A stretch of 64,000 nt of DNA. It comes from Ciceribacter sp. T2.26MG-112.2 (GTDB lineage Bacteria; Pseudomonadota; Alphaproteobacteria; Rhizobiales; Rhizobiaceae). The position numbers and the translations under genes were made by a program. Under the pieces are notes generated by a model that saw only the letters and a program-made list of their open reading frames with translations, did not search any database and was not told the origin of the DNA. The stretch is taken from NCBI RefSeq assembly GCF_900492205.1, contig NZ_UEYQ01000008.1, positions 62,001 to 126,000 of the forward strand. The letters run 5' to 3'. Positions within the stretch are counted from its first letter, which is position 1; each line of letters starts with the position of its first letter. Below are positions 50,430-59,879 of the stretch, piece after piece.

Positions 50430-51887
50430 TTAGCCCGCCATCGCCAGGACGGCCTGCAGCATCTCGTCAATGGTCGAAACGAGCTTGGCCGATGCCTTGT
50501 AGGACTGCTCCACGTCGAGCAGCAGCGAGAGTTCCTCGTCGAGATTGACGCCGGTCTCCGACGAGTAGGACTGGAAGGACCGCTCATAAAGCGCAACCTT
50601 GTTGTCCGACGCGGTCGTGGCGCTGGAACGGAGTTCCTCCAGCCAGCCGATCGAGCCGCTGGCGAAGGTCATGACGCTCATCGACGTCTTCAGGTCGGCC
50701 GAGGCATCGAAAGCACGATCGGCGTCGAGGGCATCGGAATAGCGCGCCAGCAGGGTCGTGTAGCCGGACGCATTCCCCGTGTTCCAGACGTAGGCCGCAC
50801 CATTGATGCCGCCGTCGCGCAACAGCAGCGGATCGCCGCCGGAAGAAGCGATGACAGCGGTCGAGACCGTGATGGTTCCGGCAAGACCGGGCTCGAGCAC
50901 ACCCGAGGTGAGCGCCGTGCCGCCGGACCAGGTGAAGATGCCGGGCATATCGGGCGCGACACCGAGCGGATCCGTCTCGGCAAAGGCCTCGATCAGGCCG
51001 CGCGCGACTTCGTCGAGCTGCGTCTGGAAGGTCGGAGCGATATCGTCGCGCAATTGGAGAAGGGCGCCCAGCGTGCCGTCGGCGGTGGTATTGCCGCCCT
51101 CGCCGGCCTGGATCGCAATGCCGTCGACATAGATCGAATTGCCGGTGACCGTCGCGTCATAGGCCAGCGTCCGGGTGAAGGTGACCGAGCGTGGCACGGT
51201 TTCAAAAAGCGTCGTGCCTTCGGTCGTGTAGAGCACCATATCGCCATTGGCGCGGGTGCTGGCATCGACGCCGATGATTTCCGAAACGTCTTTCAGCAGC
51301 GTATCGCGGGTATCGAGCGCATCGCTCGGATCGGCGCCGATCGCGTTTGCCTTGACGACCGCATCGTTGACGATCTGGAACTCGGCGAGAAGCCGGTTCA
51401 GTTCGACCACCTGGGTATTGATCTCGGCATCGGCATCCACCCGGAGCTTTTGAACCGTCGCAGCCGCATTGTTGAGCGAATTGGCCACGTCCTGCGCGTC
51501 GGTAACCACGGTGGCCGCCAGCGTATACTCGCCAGGTGAAGCGGCGAATGCTTCCAGGCTGGTCTGCAGCTCTGCGAGATAGGTCGAGGGGGAAAGCTCG
51601 TAGTCGTTCCCCCCCAGCGCGTTGGAGAGGGTGGTCAGCCCGTTGAGCAGCGTATCCTGGGCGCTGGATGCCGAGGTGGCACTGGTGAGCTGGCGAAGCA
51701 GGGCCATCTGCTGGGCGCGTTCGGTGGTGACCGTCGATGCCCCGTAGATCGTGTTGGTTACGACAGCCGCGCGCCGCACATAGTTTGCGTTTCCGTCATT
51801 GGCAATGTTCGTGGAAATGACGGAGGTCTGTTCCCCCGTATTCCGGAAAATGGCTTGAGCCGTATTGAGTGCAGACGTAAGCGACAT
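50430..51887 (-). CDS. flgK: Flagellar hook-associated protein FlgK
   Basis: This 485-aa protein has the N-terminal rod/hook motif SVISTNIANDGNANYVRRAA (about residues 22-41) and the C-terminal GVNLDEELSLLLDVEQSYKA, both standard for FlgK. It joins hook to FlgL. Length is in the lower range for the family. It lies between flgE (21 bases upstream) and flgL. Confidence 0.94.
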   Translation of the reverse strand: MSLTSALNTAQAIFRNTGEQTSVISTNIANDGNANYVRRAAVVTNTIYGASTVTTERAQQMALLRQLTSATSASSAQDTLLNGLTTLSNALGGNDYELSPSTYLAELQTSLEAFAASPGEYTLAATVVTDAQDVANSLNNAAATVQKLRVDADAEINTQVVELNRLLAEFQIVNDAVVKANAIGADPSDALDTRDTLLKDVSEIIGVDASTRANGDMVLYTTEGTTLFETVPRSVTFTRTLAYDATVTGNSIYVDGIAIQAGEGGNTTADGTLGALLQLRDDIAPTFQTQLDEVARGLIEAFAETDPLGVAPDMPGIFTWSGGTALTSGVLEPGLAGTITVSTAVIASSGGDPLLLRDGGINGAAYVWNTGNASGYTTLLARYSDALDADRAFDASADLKTSMSVMTFASGSIGWLEELRSSATTASDNKVALYERSFQSYSSETGVNLDEELSLLLDVEQSYKASAKLVSTIDEMLQAVLAMAG

Positions 51888-51908
51888 GTGGCTGCCTTAA
51901 CCTTCCGG

Positions 51909-53111
51909 TTATCTCTTCAGGTTGACCAGGACTTCCATCAATTCGGAGCCGGTCTGGAATACCTTGGAGTTCGCGGTGTAATTCCGCTGGGATTCGATCA
52001 TCGCGGTCAGTTCTTCGGCCACGTCGACATTGGAGTCTTCAAGGGCACCGGAGATGATCGAGCCGAAGCCGCTGGTGCCGGCATAGCCCATGACGATGAC
52101 GCCCGAGGAATTGCTCTGGGTGTAGAGGTTGCCGGCAACCGGGTTCAGGTTGTCCGGGCTCTGCACGCTGGCGAGCGCCACGCGGAAGCGCGGGGTAAGA
52201 TCGCCATTGTCGTAGACGACCGAGACCACGCCGGCCTCGTCGATCTCGTAGCCGACCACTTCGGAAGCCGCATTGCCGTTGATCTCGCCTTCCTCGACGG
52301 AGAAGTCGGCGGCGAGCTGGCTCGACGTGCTGATGTCGATGTTCATCGACAGCATGTCGGCGCCCGACACAGTGAAGCCCGTCGTGGTCAGCGATGTCGG
52401 CGAAACGATCTGGCCGTCGGAGTCGAAGGTCACGGTGGTGGCCGGCACGACGGTCGTCGCGGGAGGACCGGCATAGGTCGCCGTCATCGACCAGACATTG
52501 TCCGCGGTCTTGGTGTAGGTGAACTCGATCAGGCGGCTGTTGCCCTGGCTGTCATAGGCGACGAGCGAGGTGGCCTCCGTGTCGCCGACCGCCGCGTTCG
52601 ACGGGAGGTTGACGTTGAGCTCGCCGGCCGTCGATGCCGTCGCCGAGATCGAGGCCGAGGACAGGTTAATCGGCTCAAGACCGTTGAAGCCGTTGACGAC
52701 GATGGTCGGATCGGCGGTCGAGGAATATTCGTAACCCATCAGGGTGTAGCCGGCCGAGTTCTTCAACGTGCCGTCGTCCTGAACCACGAACGAGCCGGCG
52801 CGCGTCAGATATTCGACGCCGTCGGCGCCCTCGACGATGAAGAAACCGTCGCCGTTGACGGCGAGGTCGGTCGAGGAGGTCGTGTAGCTGAACGTGCCCT
52901 GGCTCGAGATCGAGTACCGGACGTCCGTCTCGACACCACCGGAATTGTAGGCGCCCGACGTCGTCGGCAGGATCATGGAGGAAAACTGCACCGAGGCCTT
53001 CTTGTAGCCGACGGTGCTGGAGTTGGCGATGTTTTCAGCAACTGTGCCGAGACGATTTGCCTGGGCGTTCATACCGGACACACCGGTTCGCATCGTTCCG
53101 TAAAGGCTCAT
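51909..53111 (-). CDS. flgE: Flagellar hook protein FlgE
   Basis: This 400-aa protein starts MSLYGTMRTGVSGMNAQANR with the rod/hook box VAENIANSSTVGYKKA (about residues 25-40) and ends with the standard helix containing ESQRNYTANSKVFQTGSELM. It polymerises into the hook under FlgD. It is the first gene of the run flgE-flgK-flgL-flaF-flbT-flgD-fliQ-flhA-fliR, 127 bases after rem. That gap has no gene and probably contains the promoter. Confidence 0.95.
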   Translation of the reverse strand: MSLYGTMRTGVSGMNAQANRLGTVAENIANSSTVGYKKASVQFSSMILPTTSGAYNSGGVETDVRYSISSQGTFSYTTSSTDLAVNGDGFFIVEGADGVEYLTRAGSFVVQDDGTLKNSAGYTLMGYEYSSTADPTIVVNGFNGLEPINLSSASISATASTAGELNVNLPSNAAVGDTEATSLVAYDSQGNSRLIEFTYTKTADNVWSMTATYAGPPATTVVPATTVTFDSDGQIVSPTSLTTTGFTVSGADMLSMNIDISTSSQLAADFSVEEGEINGNAASEVVGYEIDEAGVVSVVYDNGDLTPRFRVALASVQSPDNLNPVAGNLYTQSNSSGVIVMGYAGTSGFGSIISGALEDSNVDVAEELTAMIESQRNYTANSKVFQTGSELMEVLVNLKR

Positions 53112-53238
53112 TGAAAATCCTCGTTTCCGTAGTCATTGCAGAGAATAGGAGGTGGGCCTTGCGTGAAGCTGTCTGGAGATAGCGGGCCTTTGCGAATTCA
53201 CTCGTAAGGCCCGCAGCGCGCGGCCAAGGGCTGAGAGA

Positions 53239-53910
53239 TCAGCTCCAGTCGATGCAGTAGCCAAGGAAGCGCTTGGAATCGACCGGGTCGAAACCGAGCT
53301 TCTTGCGCAGCTTCTTGCGCAGCTTGGAAATATGGCTTTCGACGACGTTCTCCTCGACCTCTTCGTCGAAGATGCCGTAGATCGCGTTGAAAATCTGGGT
53401 CTTGGAAACGCGACGACCGCGGTTGACGACCAAATATTCGAGGATACGGCGCTCGCGCCGCGGAAGGGGGAAGATTTCACCCGCGATTTCCGGATCGCGC
53501 CCATCCGAGAACACCCGGATCGGGCCGATCTCGGTGAAGTTCGCAATCGCCTTCAGCCGACGCCGGATCGCCGCCGCCCGTGCCAGGATTTCGCGCGGAT
53601 GAACCGGCTTCCTGACGACATCGTCGACGCCACAGTCAAACAGGGCCAGCGTCGCCTCGAGCGACGGCTGGTCGCTGACTGCGATCACCGGTGCCTGTGT
53701 CCTGTCACGAATTGCCCGCGGCAACTCATGCGTGCAATCACCCTGCCCCAGCAGAAACGCCTCGACGGCCGCGATATCAGAATCCGCCGCCGTATTGACC
53801 CATTCGCCGAACTCGGCCGGATCAAATCCGGTCGATGGAATGCCTTCACGCCCAAATAAGGATGTGTACCCGTCTTTCACGAGCTCTCGCTCGTCTACCA
53901 CTACGATCAT
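53239..53910 (-). CDS. rem: Motility regulator Rem (OmpR-like response regulator)
   Basis: This 223-aa protein has an N-terminal receiver-like domain ([14 protein letters not shown]) and a C-terminal winged helix (about residues 130-220) with [20 protein letters not shown] and [18 protein letters not shown]. The acidic pair of classical receivers is reduced to one Asp, so it may work without phosphorylation. In S. meliloti Rem links VisNR to late flagellar and motility genes in exponential growth. ATG 53910 has GGAGGCGGACG upstream. Two perfect CtrA-type boxes lie in its upstream region. Confidence 0.92.
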   Translation of the reverse strand: MIVVVDERELVKDGYTSLFGREGIPSTGFDPAEFGEWVNTAADSDIAAVEAFLLGQGDCTHELPRAIRDRTQAPVIAVSDQPSLEATLALFDCGVDDVVRKPVHPREILARAAAIRRRLKAIANFTEIGPIRVFSDGRDPEIAGEIFPLPRRERRILEYLVVNRGRRVSKTQIFNAIYGIFDEEVEENVVESHISKLRKKLRKKLGFDPVDSKRFLGYCIDWS

Positions 53911-54002
53911 CGTCCGCCTCCGAATCAGTGTGTGGTGCCTCGATGCTCTATCGGTACGAATCGGGCGAATCACGGACAACTAGATGATGTTAATGATAGG
54001 TA

Positions 54003-54017
54003 TTAACAGTTGATTAA
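54003..54017. promoter_or_regulatory. CtrA-type box 1 upstream of rem
   Basis: TTAA-CAGTTGA-TTAA is a perfect TTAA-N7-TTAA, 93 bases upstream of the rem start codon, in an AT-rich stretch with no gene. Confidence 0.55.
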
Positions 54018-54088
54018 GATTTCGATGGCGATTTGATCTATATATAGTGGTGCAATGGCGACTCAGATACAATTTTCTTGTTGAAAAG

Positions 54089-54103
54089 TTAACGCATGGT
54101 TAA
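54089..54103. promoter_or_regulatory. CtrA-type box 2 upstream of rem
   Basis: TTAA-CGCATGG-TTAAC is a perfect TTAA-N7-TTAA plus the extra C of the extended consensus, 179 bases upstream of rem. A weak GCCGC/GCGGC hairpin (54105-54120) next to it may end the transglycosylase transcript. Confidence 0.55.
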
Positions 54104-54190
54104 CGCCGCGCTTGTGCGGCCAAAACTTGTCCACATTCCAGACACAATCTGCAAATCAGCAGATTGGCGCTTGTCTAGTCCCAAATCTGG

Positions 54191-54766
54191 CTACTCACCA
54201 CAAAATCTTTTGGCATTCTCGGTCCATTTCCCGTAACCGGTCGCCACCAGATTTCCGATCACCCGACAGACATATCGCTGCTGCGCCGGGTCGTTGTTCG
54301 GGCCCGCATGATATCGCGCCACCGCCATGGTCCAGGTTTCATGACGATCGCGCAGGTTGCGTAGAAAGCGCGCCGCATACTCGACATTGGCGCGGGGATC
54401 GAACATGGCCTGCACCGATGAAAAATGCTCTCCGTGGAAGTGCTGATTTATCTGCATGCAACCGATGTCGATCAACCTCGAGCCTTTTCGTCGCGCCTGG
54501 ACGAAGGCCTCGAGGGCATCGGCTTCGCTGTCGAAGTACATCGCCTTTCCCTCGACGTTCATCGCGAAGGCCTGCAGCGATCCCTTTCGCCCCGTCTCCG
54601 TCAGGCCGACGGAGTAGAGGATGCCTTCCGGGATCGCATATTTCGCCGCTGCCGCCTGGATCTCGCGTTCGCAGGCACCGGTCGATGCCGTGACCTCAGA
54701 TGTAAACGTGGCCAGGACGAGAAGCACCAGCCCCGCCAGGGGTCGCCTGTAGCGCGCTCGCGTCAT
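54191..54766 (-). CDS. Flagellar-cluster lytic transglycosylase
   Basis: This 191-aa protein has a signal peptide (MTRARYRRPLAGLVLLVLAT, cleavage near residue 28) and an SLT-type domain. The likely catalytic Glu is in LYSVGLTETGRKG (about residue 58); further motifs are GCMQINQHFHG (about 103-113) and VARYHAGPNN. It should cut peptidoglycan to let the rod pass, replacing the muramidase domain missing from the rod-binding protein at 43768. ATG 54766 lies inside fliK, a 71-base overlap. It is supported by GGGGAAG and by the intact signal peptide. Confidence 0.85.
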   Translation of the reverse strand: MTRARYRRPLAGLVLLVLATFTSEVTASTGACEREIQAAAAKYAIPEGILYSVGLTETGRKGSLQAFAMNVEGKAMYFDSEADALEAFVQARRKGSRLIDIGCMQINQHFHGEHFSSVQAMFDPRANVEYAARFLRNLRDRHETWTMAVARYHAGPNNDPAQQRYVCRVIGNLVATGYGKWTENAKRFCGE

Positions 54767-56336
54767 CTGTCGTCTTCCCCATACCGGTGCCGCTCTCGGC
54801 CTGCGTCGTCGCCGTGCGGCGCTCGTTGTTTCCGTTGCCGCCCTGGGCCCCGCCCTGCGCCTGCTGACCGGATGACTGACCCTGCGCGCCGGTCTGGCCG
54901 CTGTCGGCACGATCCGCAGCACCGACGTTCAGGCTGACCTGAATCTGGTCGACGGTGAAGCCTTGTGCCCGCAGCGCCTTCAGCATGTCGCCCTGGTCCT
55001 CGCTCAGCGCCTTGTGGGCCGCATGCGTCTCCACGGTGATCTGAACCGTGAGTTCGTCGCCGCTCAGCCGCAGCGTCGCCGTGACATTGCCGAGCTCAAT
55101 CGGGCTCATCTGAAGTTTCAGCGTATTGACGACCTTGCCGGAGCTCGACTGGCTGGCGGCATTGGCAAGCTCAGAGCCGGGCAACATGGCGCTGGCCCAT
55201 TCCCCGTCACCCATCATCGCGGCGGTGATCGTGGCGGCGTTGGTGGAGGCCGGAGCGATATAGCGGCGCGCATCGAGGACCGCGACGGTCTGACCGCCAT
55301 CCTTCGCCGAGCCGATGTCATACTTGACCGTCTCGCCGTCCGACGGGCCGATGCGCATGGCGAGTGTCTGGCCCTTGCCGTCGGCACGCAGGAAGCGGAA
55401 GGAACGGTCTGCCTCGGTGGCACCCGCCGTGCCGGTGTCCGCCGTATCGACGGATGGCAGATCGGCCTTGGCCTCGACGCCGGCCGCCGAAAGCTCGCCG
55501 GAGGACGCGACGACTGCCGTCGCTTCGCTGGCGGCGGCACGGCCTGCGGCACGATCGCCACGCGGCGCGACCTGCGGGGCTGAAGCTGCCGCGTGGGTGA
55601 GCAGTGTCAGCATATCGCCAAGGTCGGATCCAGCGGGGACGCCCGTTGCTGCGGCTCCGGCCTCGGTCTCGGTGTTAGTGTCGGTGTCGGTGTCGGAGGC
55701 TGCGTCGGTATCGCCGCCGTGGGCCGCCTTCACCGCCCGCTCGGTCTTGTCGCCCTTCGCCGCCTGGACATGCTGCACGACCGCGGCCACCTGGACCCCG
55801 TCCAGTGTCTCGCCCGTAGTCCCGTTGGCAGGGTTCGCCAATGAGCTGTCAAGGTTCCTTGCCGCCTTGCGGGCGGCGGCGATGTCGGTTGCCGGCCCAT
55901 CCTCGCCGAGAGCCTGGGTCCCGGTGTCGCTTTGCGCAGCGTCGGTGGCCGCCGCAGGGGTGTCTGTCGTCGCAGCGATCGCTGTCGTCGTCCGGCCGGC
56001 AGCCGCCGCAGCGGCGGCTGTCGTCGCCCGGCCGACAACGGTCCCGGCGATGCTAGGACGAGAAAGGGCGCCGGACACATCGATTGCCGGACGGGTCCCC
56101 TTGGTGGCCCTTGTCTCGGCGCCCTCGGCTTCCGCGCCGCGCGCCTCTTCCGCCTCGGTTTCCCCACCGGACACCGCGTCCGCGCGGTCCTGGCGGTTTC
56201 GGCCGCTGTGACCGGCGCTCGACAGCGCGTCGTCAAATCCGTTGGCCGCCTTCGCGTCGTTCCGCTGCGAAGAGGCGCTCCCCGCGAGCGAGGCGTCCAT
56301 GCTCGAGATCTTGGGGGCGGAGGACGGATCGATCAT
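54696..56336 (-). CDS. fliK: Hook-length control protein FliK (MotD)
   Basis: This 546-aa protein has a long Ala/Thr/Asp-rich disordered N-terminal two-thirds with a run of alternating Asp and Thr (about residues 218-228). The conserved C-terminal domain carries LKLQMSPIELGNVTATLRLS (about 402-421) and the last part is Gln/Gly-rich. In S. meliloti this gene was first called motD and later shown to be the hook ruler FliK. Its ATG overlaps the motC stop by one base. Confidence 0.88.
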   Translation of the reverse strand: MIDPSSAPKISSMDASLAGSASSQRNDAKAANGFDDALSSAGHSGRNRQDRADAVSGGETEAEEARGAEAEGAETRATKGTRPAIDVSGALSRPSIAGTVVGRATTAAAAAAAGRTTTAIAATTDTPAAATDAAQSDTGTQALGEDGPATDIAAARKAARNLDSSLANPANGTTGETLDGVQVAAVVQHVQAAKGDKTERAVKAAHGGDTDAASDTDTDTNTETEAGAAATGVPAGSDLGDMLTLLTHAAASAPQVAPRGDRAAGRAAASEATAVVASSGELSAAGVEAKADLPSVDTADTGTAGATEADRSFRFLRADGKGQTLAMRIGPSDGETVKYDIGSAKDGGQTVAVLDARRYIAPASTNAATITAAMMGDGEWASAMLPGSELANAASQSSSGKVVNTLKLQMSPIELGNVTATLRLSGDELTVQITVETHAAHKALSEDQGDMLKALRAQGFTVDQIQVSLNVGAADRADSGQTGAQGQSSGQQAQGGAQGGNGNNERRTATTQAESGTGMGKTTDDASALQATPGGAGASRPGHVYI

Positions 56337-57634
56337 CAGTTTGTGCCTTCTTGCTTCAGGAGATCGTCGATTGCCTCCAGCTTTGAACGGCCGGTATCGA
56401 CGAAGGAGCGGAACTCCGGATCCTGATCCTTGCTGCCGACCGCCTCCGCCTCGGCGGGCGAAACGTCTGGCGGAACCGAAGCCGGCGCTGTCGGATCCTG
56501 CTGTTCGTCGATGGCGGGCGTCTCTGAAATGGATGCGTCGTTCGAAGGGGCAACACTCGGCTCTGGAGCTTGCGCCGGACTGTCCAGTTCGGGCTTGCGT
56601 ATCACCTCTTCCGCGATGGCGGCCGCGGCGTCGCGCAGCGCGCGATCCGACGGGGAGAGGATCTCGTCGGGGATCGCCGCAATCGCCTTGATCGCCGCGC
56701 CGACCTCGCTGGTCGGAATGCCGGCAAGCCCGCCATAAAGCATGGCCAGCGCATCCGCGCCGTCCTCGGTACCCGACAGCAGGCGGGCCTTGTCGGCGGC
56801 CTGGCGCGCCAGTTCGTTGCGCCCCTTGATCGCCGCCTGCCGCGCGATGCGCAGGTAGACCTCGCGCTGGCGGTCAACGTCCATGTAGACGAGGGTCGCC
56901 CCGATCGCCGCCTCGTCGAAGGCATCATTGTGCTCGACGACAAGCTGGACGAAGAGATCGGCAAATTGGCTGGCATAGGGAGAATGCAGGAAGCGGCGCG
57001 CGTAGCGATTGGCATAGGCAGCGGCCTTGTCGACCATGCCGCCCTCGACCGCGACGGCCAGCGAGCGGCGCAGCGCCGCCTCCTCGACGATCGTCCCCGG
57101 CGCGGTCAACCGGGCCCAGTCATAGAATTCAAGCGCCTTTGCGGGATCGCGCGGGATCATCACATTGCCGGCCACCAGAGCCAGATAGGGCGCGACCTTG
57201 GTATCGCGGTATTCCGTCACCATGTCGCCCAGCGTCTTGGCGATCAGCGTGCCCTTGCCGGAGAGGTATTTGCGCAGCGCGTCGGTGACACGATTGTCGA
57301 AATTGCCATCAACATCGCGGGCAACGAGGAATTCCAGCGTCGCCGGATTACCGCCGCTCATCGCATAGATCAGCGCGGCATCGACATTGCGCGGCTCCTC
57401 GAACAGCGATGCGTCGGCCTCGCGCAGACGCTTGTCGATCGTCGACAGCATGAAGCGCTGCATTTCAGCGGCCGAGTGATCGCCGAGCACGACCGAATCC
57501 TGCACGAATTGCAGCGAACGCAGCATCTTGTACGGCGCGATGCCGTCGAGGCCCTCGGCCGCCGCCGCCCCGGCCCATACAAGGCCGAGGAGCGAAAGAG
57601 CCGGTACCAGCCGCTGCAGTTTCGGGCACCCCAT
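56336..57634 (-). CDS. motC: Periplasmic motility protein MotC
   Basis: This 432-aa protein is found in Rhizobiaceae. It has a signal peptide (residues 1-26, cleavage after AAA), a helical repeat-rich body and an acidic Pro-rich C-terminal tail. In S. meliloti MotC is periplasmic and acts with MotB in stator function; its stability depends on the neighbouring MotE system elsewhere. It lies between motB (four bases upstream) and fliK, which it overlaps. Confidence 0.92.
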   Translation of the reverse strand: MGCPKLQRLVPALSLLGLVWAGAAAAEGLDGIAPYKMLRSLQFVQDSVVLGDHSAAEMQRFMLSTIDKRLREADASLFEEPRNVDAALIYAMSGGNPATLEFLVARDVDGNFDNRVTDALRKYLSGKGTLIAKTLGDMVTEYRDTKVAPYLALVAGNVMIPRDPAKALEFYDWARLTAPGTIVEEAALRRSLAVAVEGGMVDKAAAYANRYARRFLHSPYASQFADLFVQLVVEHNDAFDEAAIGATLVYMDVDRQREVYLRIARQAAIKGRNELARQAADKARLLSGTEDGADALAMLYGGLAGIPTSEVGAAIKAIAAIPDEILSPSDRALRDAAAAIAEEVIRKPELDSPAQAPEPSVAPSNDASISETPAIDEQQDPTAPASVPPDVSPAEAEAVGSKDQDPEFRSFVDTGRSKLEAIDDLLKQEGTN

Positions 57635-57638
57635 GTGA

Positions 57639-58910
57639 TTATCCCTGGTCCGCCTGAATCAGGATCTCGATCCGACGGTTGGCATCGGCGAGCGGATCGT
57701 CGGGAACCTGCAAGCGACGGTCGGCAAAGCCGGAGACCTGCCTGACCCGCCCTTCCGATAGGCCGCCCCGGACGAGCATGTAGTAGGCGCTGTGCGCGCG
57801 CGCCATGGACAGGCGCCAGTTGTCGTTTTCCGTTCCCTTGAACTGCCGGCCGTCGGTGTGGCCGCGAATGACGATCGGGCCCTCGCGCCCCTGCAACAGC
57901 TTGCCGATCCGCTCCATGGCGACGACGAGCTCCTTGCGCGGCACGGCCGATCCGACATTGAACATCGGCGCCTCGGATTGGTCGGAAATCGTCACCAGCA
58001 GGCCGCCTTCGGCCGGGCTGACGATCAGGCCCTCGGCGAGCTTGCCGGAAACGCCGCCGATCTCCTTTTCGATCTCGGCCTTCAGGCTTTCGGCTGCTTG
58101 TTCCGCGGTCTGCCCCTCGGCCGTCTTCGGCTCGGAAGCGACATCGGTCTTGCTGCTCGTCTCGTCACCCGCCTGGTTCTTTTCGGCGTTTGCAGCCTCG
58201 GTGGCCGGATCTGCAGGCTGCTCCGGCTTCTCGCCGGGCACGGCCAGGGCGACCTCCTGTTCCGCCTTGCTCGGATCCAGGTTCTCGACCGTGGCCGGGG
58301 GCGTTTCCTGCTTGCCCGGCTCGCCCTGGACGGTCTGCACCTGCTGGGTCCAGAAATCCGGATCGAACGGGTCGCGATAGGCCTCGCCACCTTCGGCGCC
58401 GGTCGACGGGCCGGAATCGGCCGCACCGCCCTCGCCCTTGGCGCTGACATTGGCTTGCTGGCCGACCTCCTGGGCGATCTCGGCGAGTACGGAATAGGGA
58501 TTCTCGAAGAAGTCGGCTTCCGAATAGTTGGCCTGGTCGCCGGAGGTCGCGGTCTGGTCCTCGCCGGTTGCGGCAGCCGAACCGACAGTCTCGTGTTCCT
58601 CTTCGACCTGAGAGCGTTCCTGCTTCTGCTCACCTTCTGCCTGGTCGACGGGCTTCTTCAAGCCCTTTTCCGTCGGCTTTTCGTCGGAGAGTTTGATCGG
58701 ATTGAAATAGCTCGCCACCGAGGCCTTGGTCTCTTCGTTCGCCGCATTGACCAGCCACATCACCAGGAAGAAGGCCATCATCGCCGTCATGAAGTCGGCA
58801 TAGGCGATCTTCCAGGCACCGCCATGGGCACCATCGTGATCACCACCGCTATGGCGCTTGATGATGACGATCTCGTTCTTTCCGTGATGGTGATTCTCGC
58901 CGTCGCTCAT
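57639..58910 (-). CDS. motB: Flagellar motor stator protein MotB
   Basis: This 423-aa protein has a short His-rich cytoplasmic leader, a single helix (about residues 40-57) and the proton-binding Asp39 in AYADFMTAMM. A long acidic linker (about 75-270) leads to the OmpA-like peptidoglycan-binding domain (IVIRGHTDGRQFKG, about 352-365). The extended linker is typical of rhizobial MotB and longer than in enterics. MotA is not in the window. ATGA overlap couples it to the upstream FliH-like gene. Confidence 0.94.
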   Translation of the reverse strand: MSDGENHHHGKNEIVIIKRHSGGDHDGAHGGAWKIAYADFMTAMMAFFLVMWLVNAANEETKASVASYFNPIKLSDEKPTEKGLKKPVDQAEGEQKQERSQVEEEHETVGSAAATGEDQTATSGDQANYSEADFFENPYSVLAEIAQEVGQQANVSAKGEGGAADSGPSTGAEGGEAYRDPFDPDFWTQQVQTVQGEPGKQETPPATVENLDPSKAEQEVALAVPGEKPEQPADPATEAANAEKNQAGDETSSKTDVASEPKTAEGQTAEQAAESLKAEIEKEIGGVSGKLAEGLIVSPAEGGLLVTISDQSEAPMFNVGSAVPRKELVVAMERIGKLLQGREGPIVIRGHTDGRQFKGTENDNWRLSMARAHSAYYMLVRGGLSEGRVRQVSGFADRRLQVPDDPLADANRRIEILIQADQG

Positions 58911-59563
58911 CCCAGCACTTTCTTCAGGCTAGCGGCGAAGGCCGAGATCCGGGTAACCAGCACGGTACCGTCGATCTCCGCCGAGAGATCGAGGTCAAGG
59001 TCCTCGACGTGGCGCAGGCGTCCTTGCTGTTCGGGCAAGTGGGCGAGCAACAGGTCGAACAGCGCCCGCGGTCCCTTCACGGTAACCGTGCCCGCCTCGC
59101 CGTCGGCGATCGCGGTCCGCAACAAGTCGGCAAGATCGGCCACCGCCTTTGCCGCGACCTCCTGCGACAGGAACGGGGAAAGTGCTTCGGCTGCGTGTTC
59201 GCTGATGGCCAGCGCGAGCTCGGCGGTCGTGCGCTCCAGCCCCTCGGCCAGACGCTTCGCGGTTTCGCCCATCAACCGCGCCTCAAGCGCCGCCATCGCC
59301 TCTTCGTGGGCCGCCCGCAATGCCAGAAGCTCGGCCGCATGCCTCTCGTCGAGCTCGGTCGACGCCGCTTCATGGCCTTGAGCATAGGCCTCGCGACGCT
59401 CGGCCTCGAGGTCGATGGGCTCCGGCTCGGGCTCCGACATGCGGGGAAAATCCGTATTGAATCCGGCGTCGTCGAGGGATGCGAAATCGCCACCGATCAC
59501 ACCCGAGGGCGTGCCGGACGGCGCGGAAAAGTCCTTGAGATAGTGGGCGAGCGGCATGCTCAT
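58907..59563 (-). CDS. Hypothetical flagellar protein, FliH-like layout
   Basis: This 218-aa soluble protein has a disordered N-terminal 45 residues, a long Ala/Glu coiled coil (about 50-120) and a small alpha/beta C-terminal part (AVADLADLLRTAIADG to the end). This layout resembles FliH/HrpE regulators of the export ATPase, but no single motif proves it. It is coupled to motB by a four-base overlap. Start ATG 59563 is used; ATG 59557 two codons on is also possible. Confidence 0.6.
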   Translation of the reverse strand: MSMPLAHYLKDFSAPSGTPSGVIGGDFASLDDAGFNTDFPRMSEPEPEPIDLEAERREAYAQGHEAASTELDERHAAELLALRAAHEEAMAALEARLMGETAKRLAEGLERTTAELALAISEHAAEALSPFLSQEVAAKAVADLADLLRTAIADGEAGTVTVKGPRALFDLLLAHLPEQQGRLRHVEDLDLDLSAEIDGTVLVTRISAFAASLKKVLG

Positions 59564-59879
59564 CGACGAACTGCTCCCATGGCGAGGATTGCCGACATCC
59601 TGTCGCGGCGACATGAGAATGACCTGAACTCCCTAAACATTTTCGGATCGTGCATACTCATCATGCCATCCAGTGCCCGCTTCGGTTGCCGCGTTTGTGT
59701 CACGCTGCGCCTGGCATAAGCGCCATTTGCCTCGTCTGAGACTAGAAGCCCAAACTTGTGCGAGGATGAAGGTGTTGGACCGCGCCAGGGCAGTTGCGCG
59801 GTCCAACGGTTCCACCTTATGCCGATGACCGGCGGCACGGTAGAAACGAAAAGGGTCAACTCCGGTCCGTTGCTGCCAA
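59564..59879. other. Interval between the FliH-like gene and the first complete flagellin gene
   Basis: No supported gene. It holds the promoter side of the FliH-like/motB unit and a 10-bp hairpin TTGGACCGCG/CGCGGTCCAA (59775-59784 with 59797-59806) downstream of the flagellin stop. That hairpin lacks a T run and may be a weak terminator. Confidence 0.5.

Noticed and set aside
49275..51539. A 754-codon plus-strand frame across flgL and flgK
   Set aside because: Antisense of two well-supported flagellar genes; composition is biased to Arg, Gly and Asp as in other shadows.
53990..54006. A further TTAA pair upstream of rem
   Set aside because: The spacing is nine bases rather than seven, so it does not fit the CtrA consensus.
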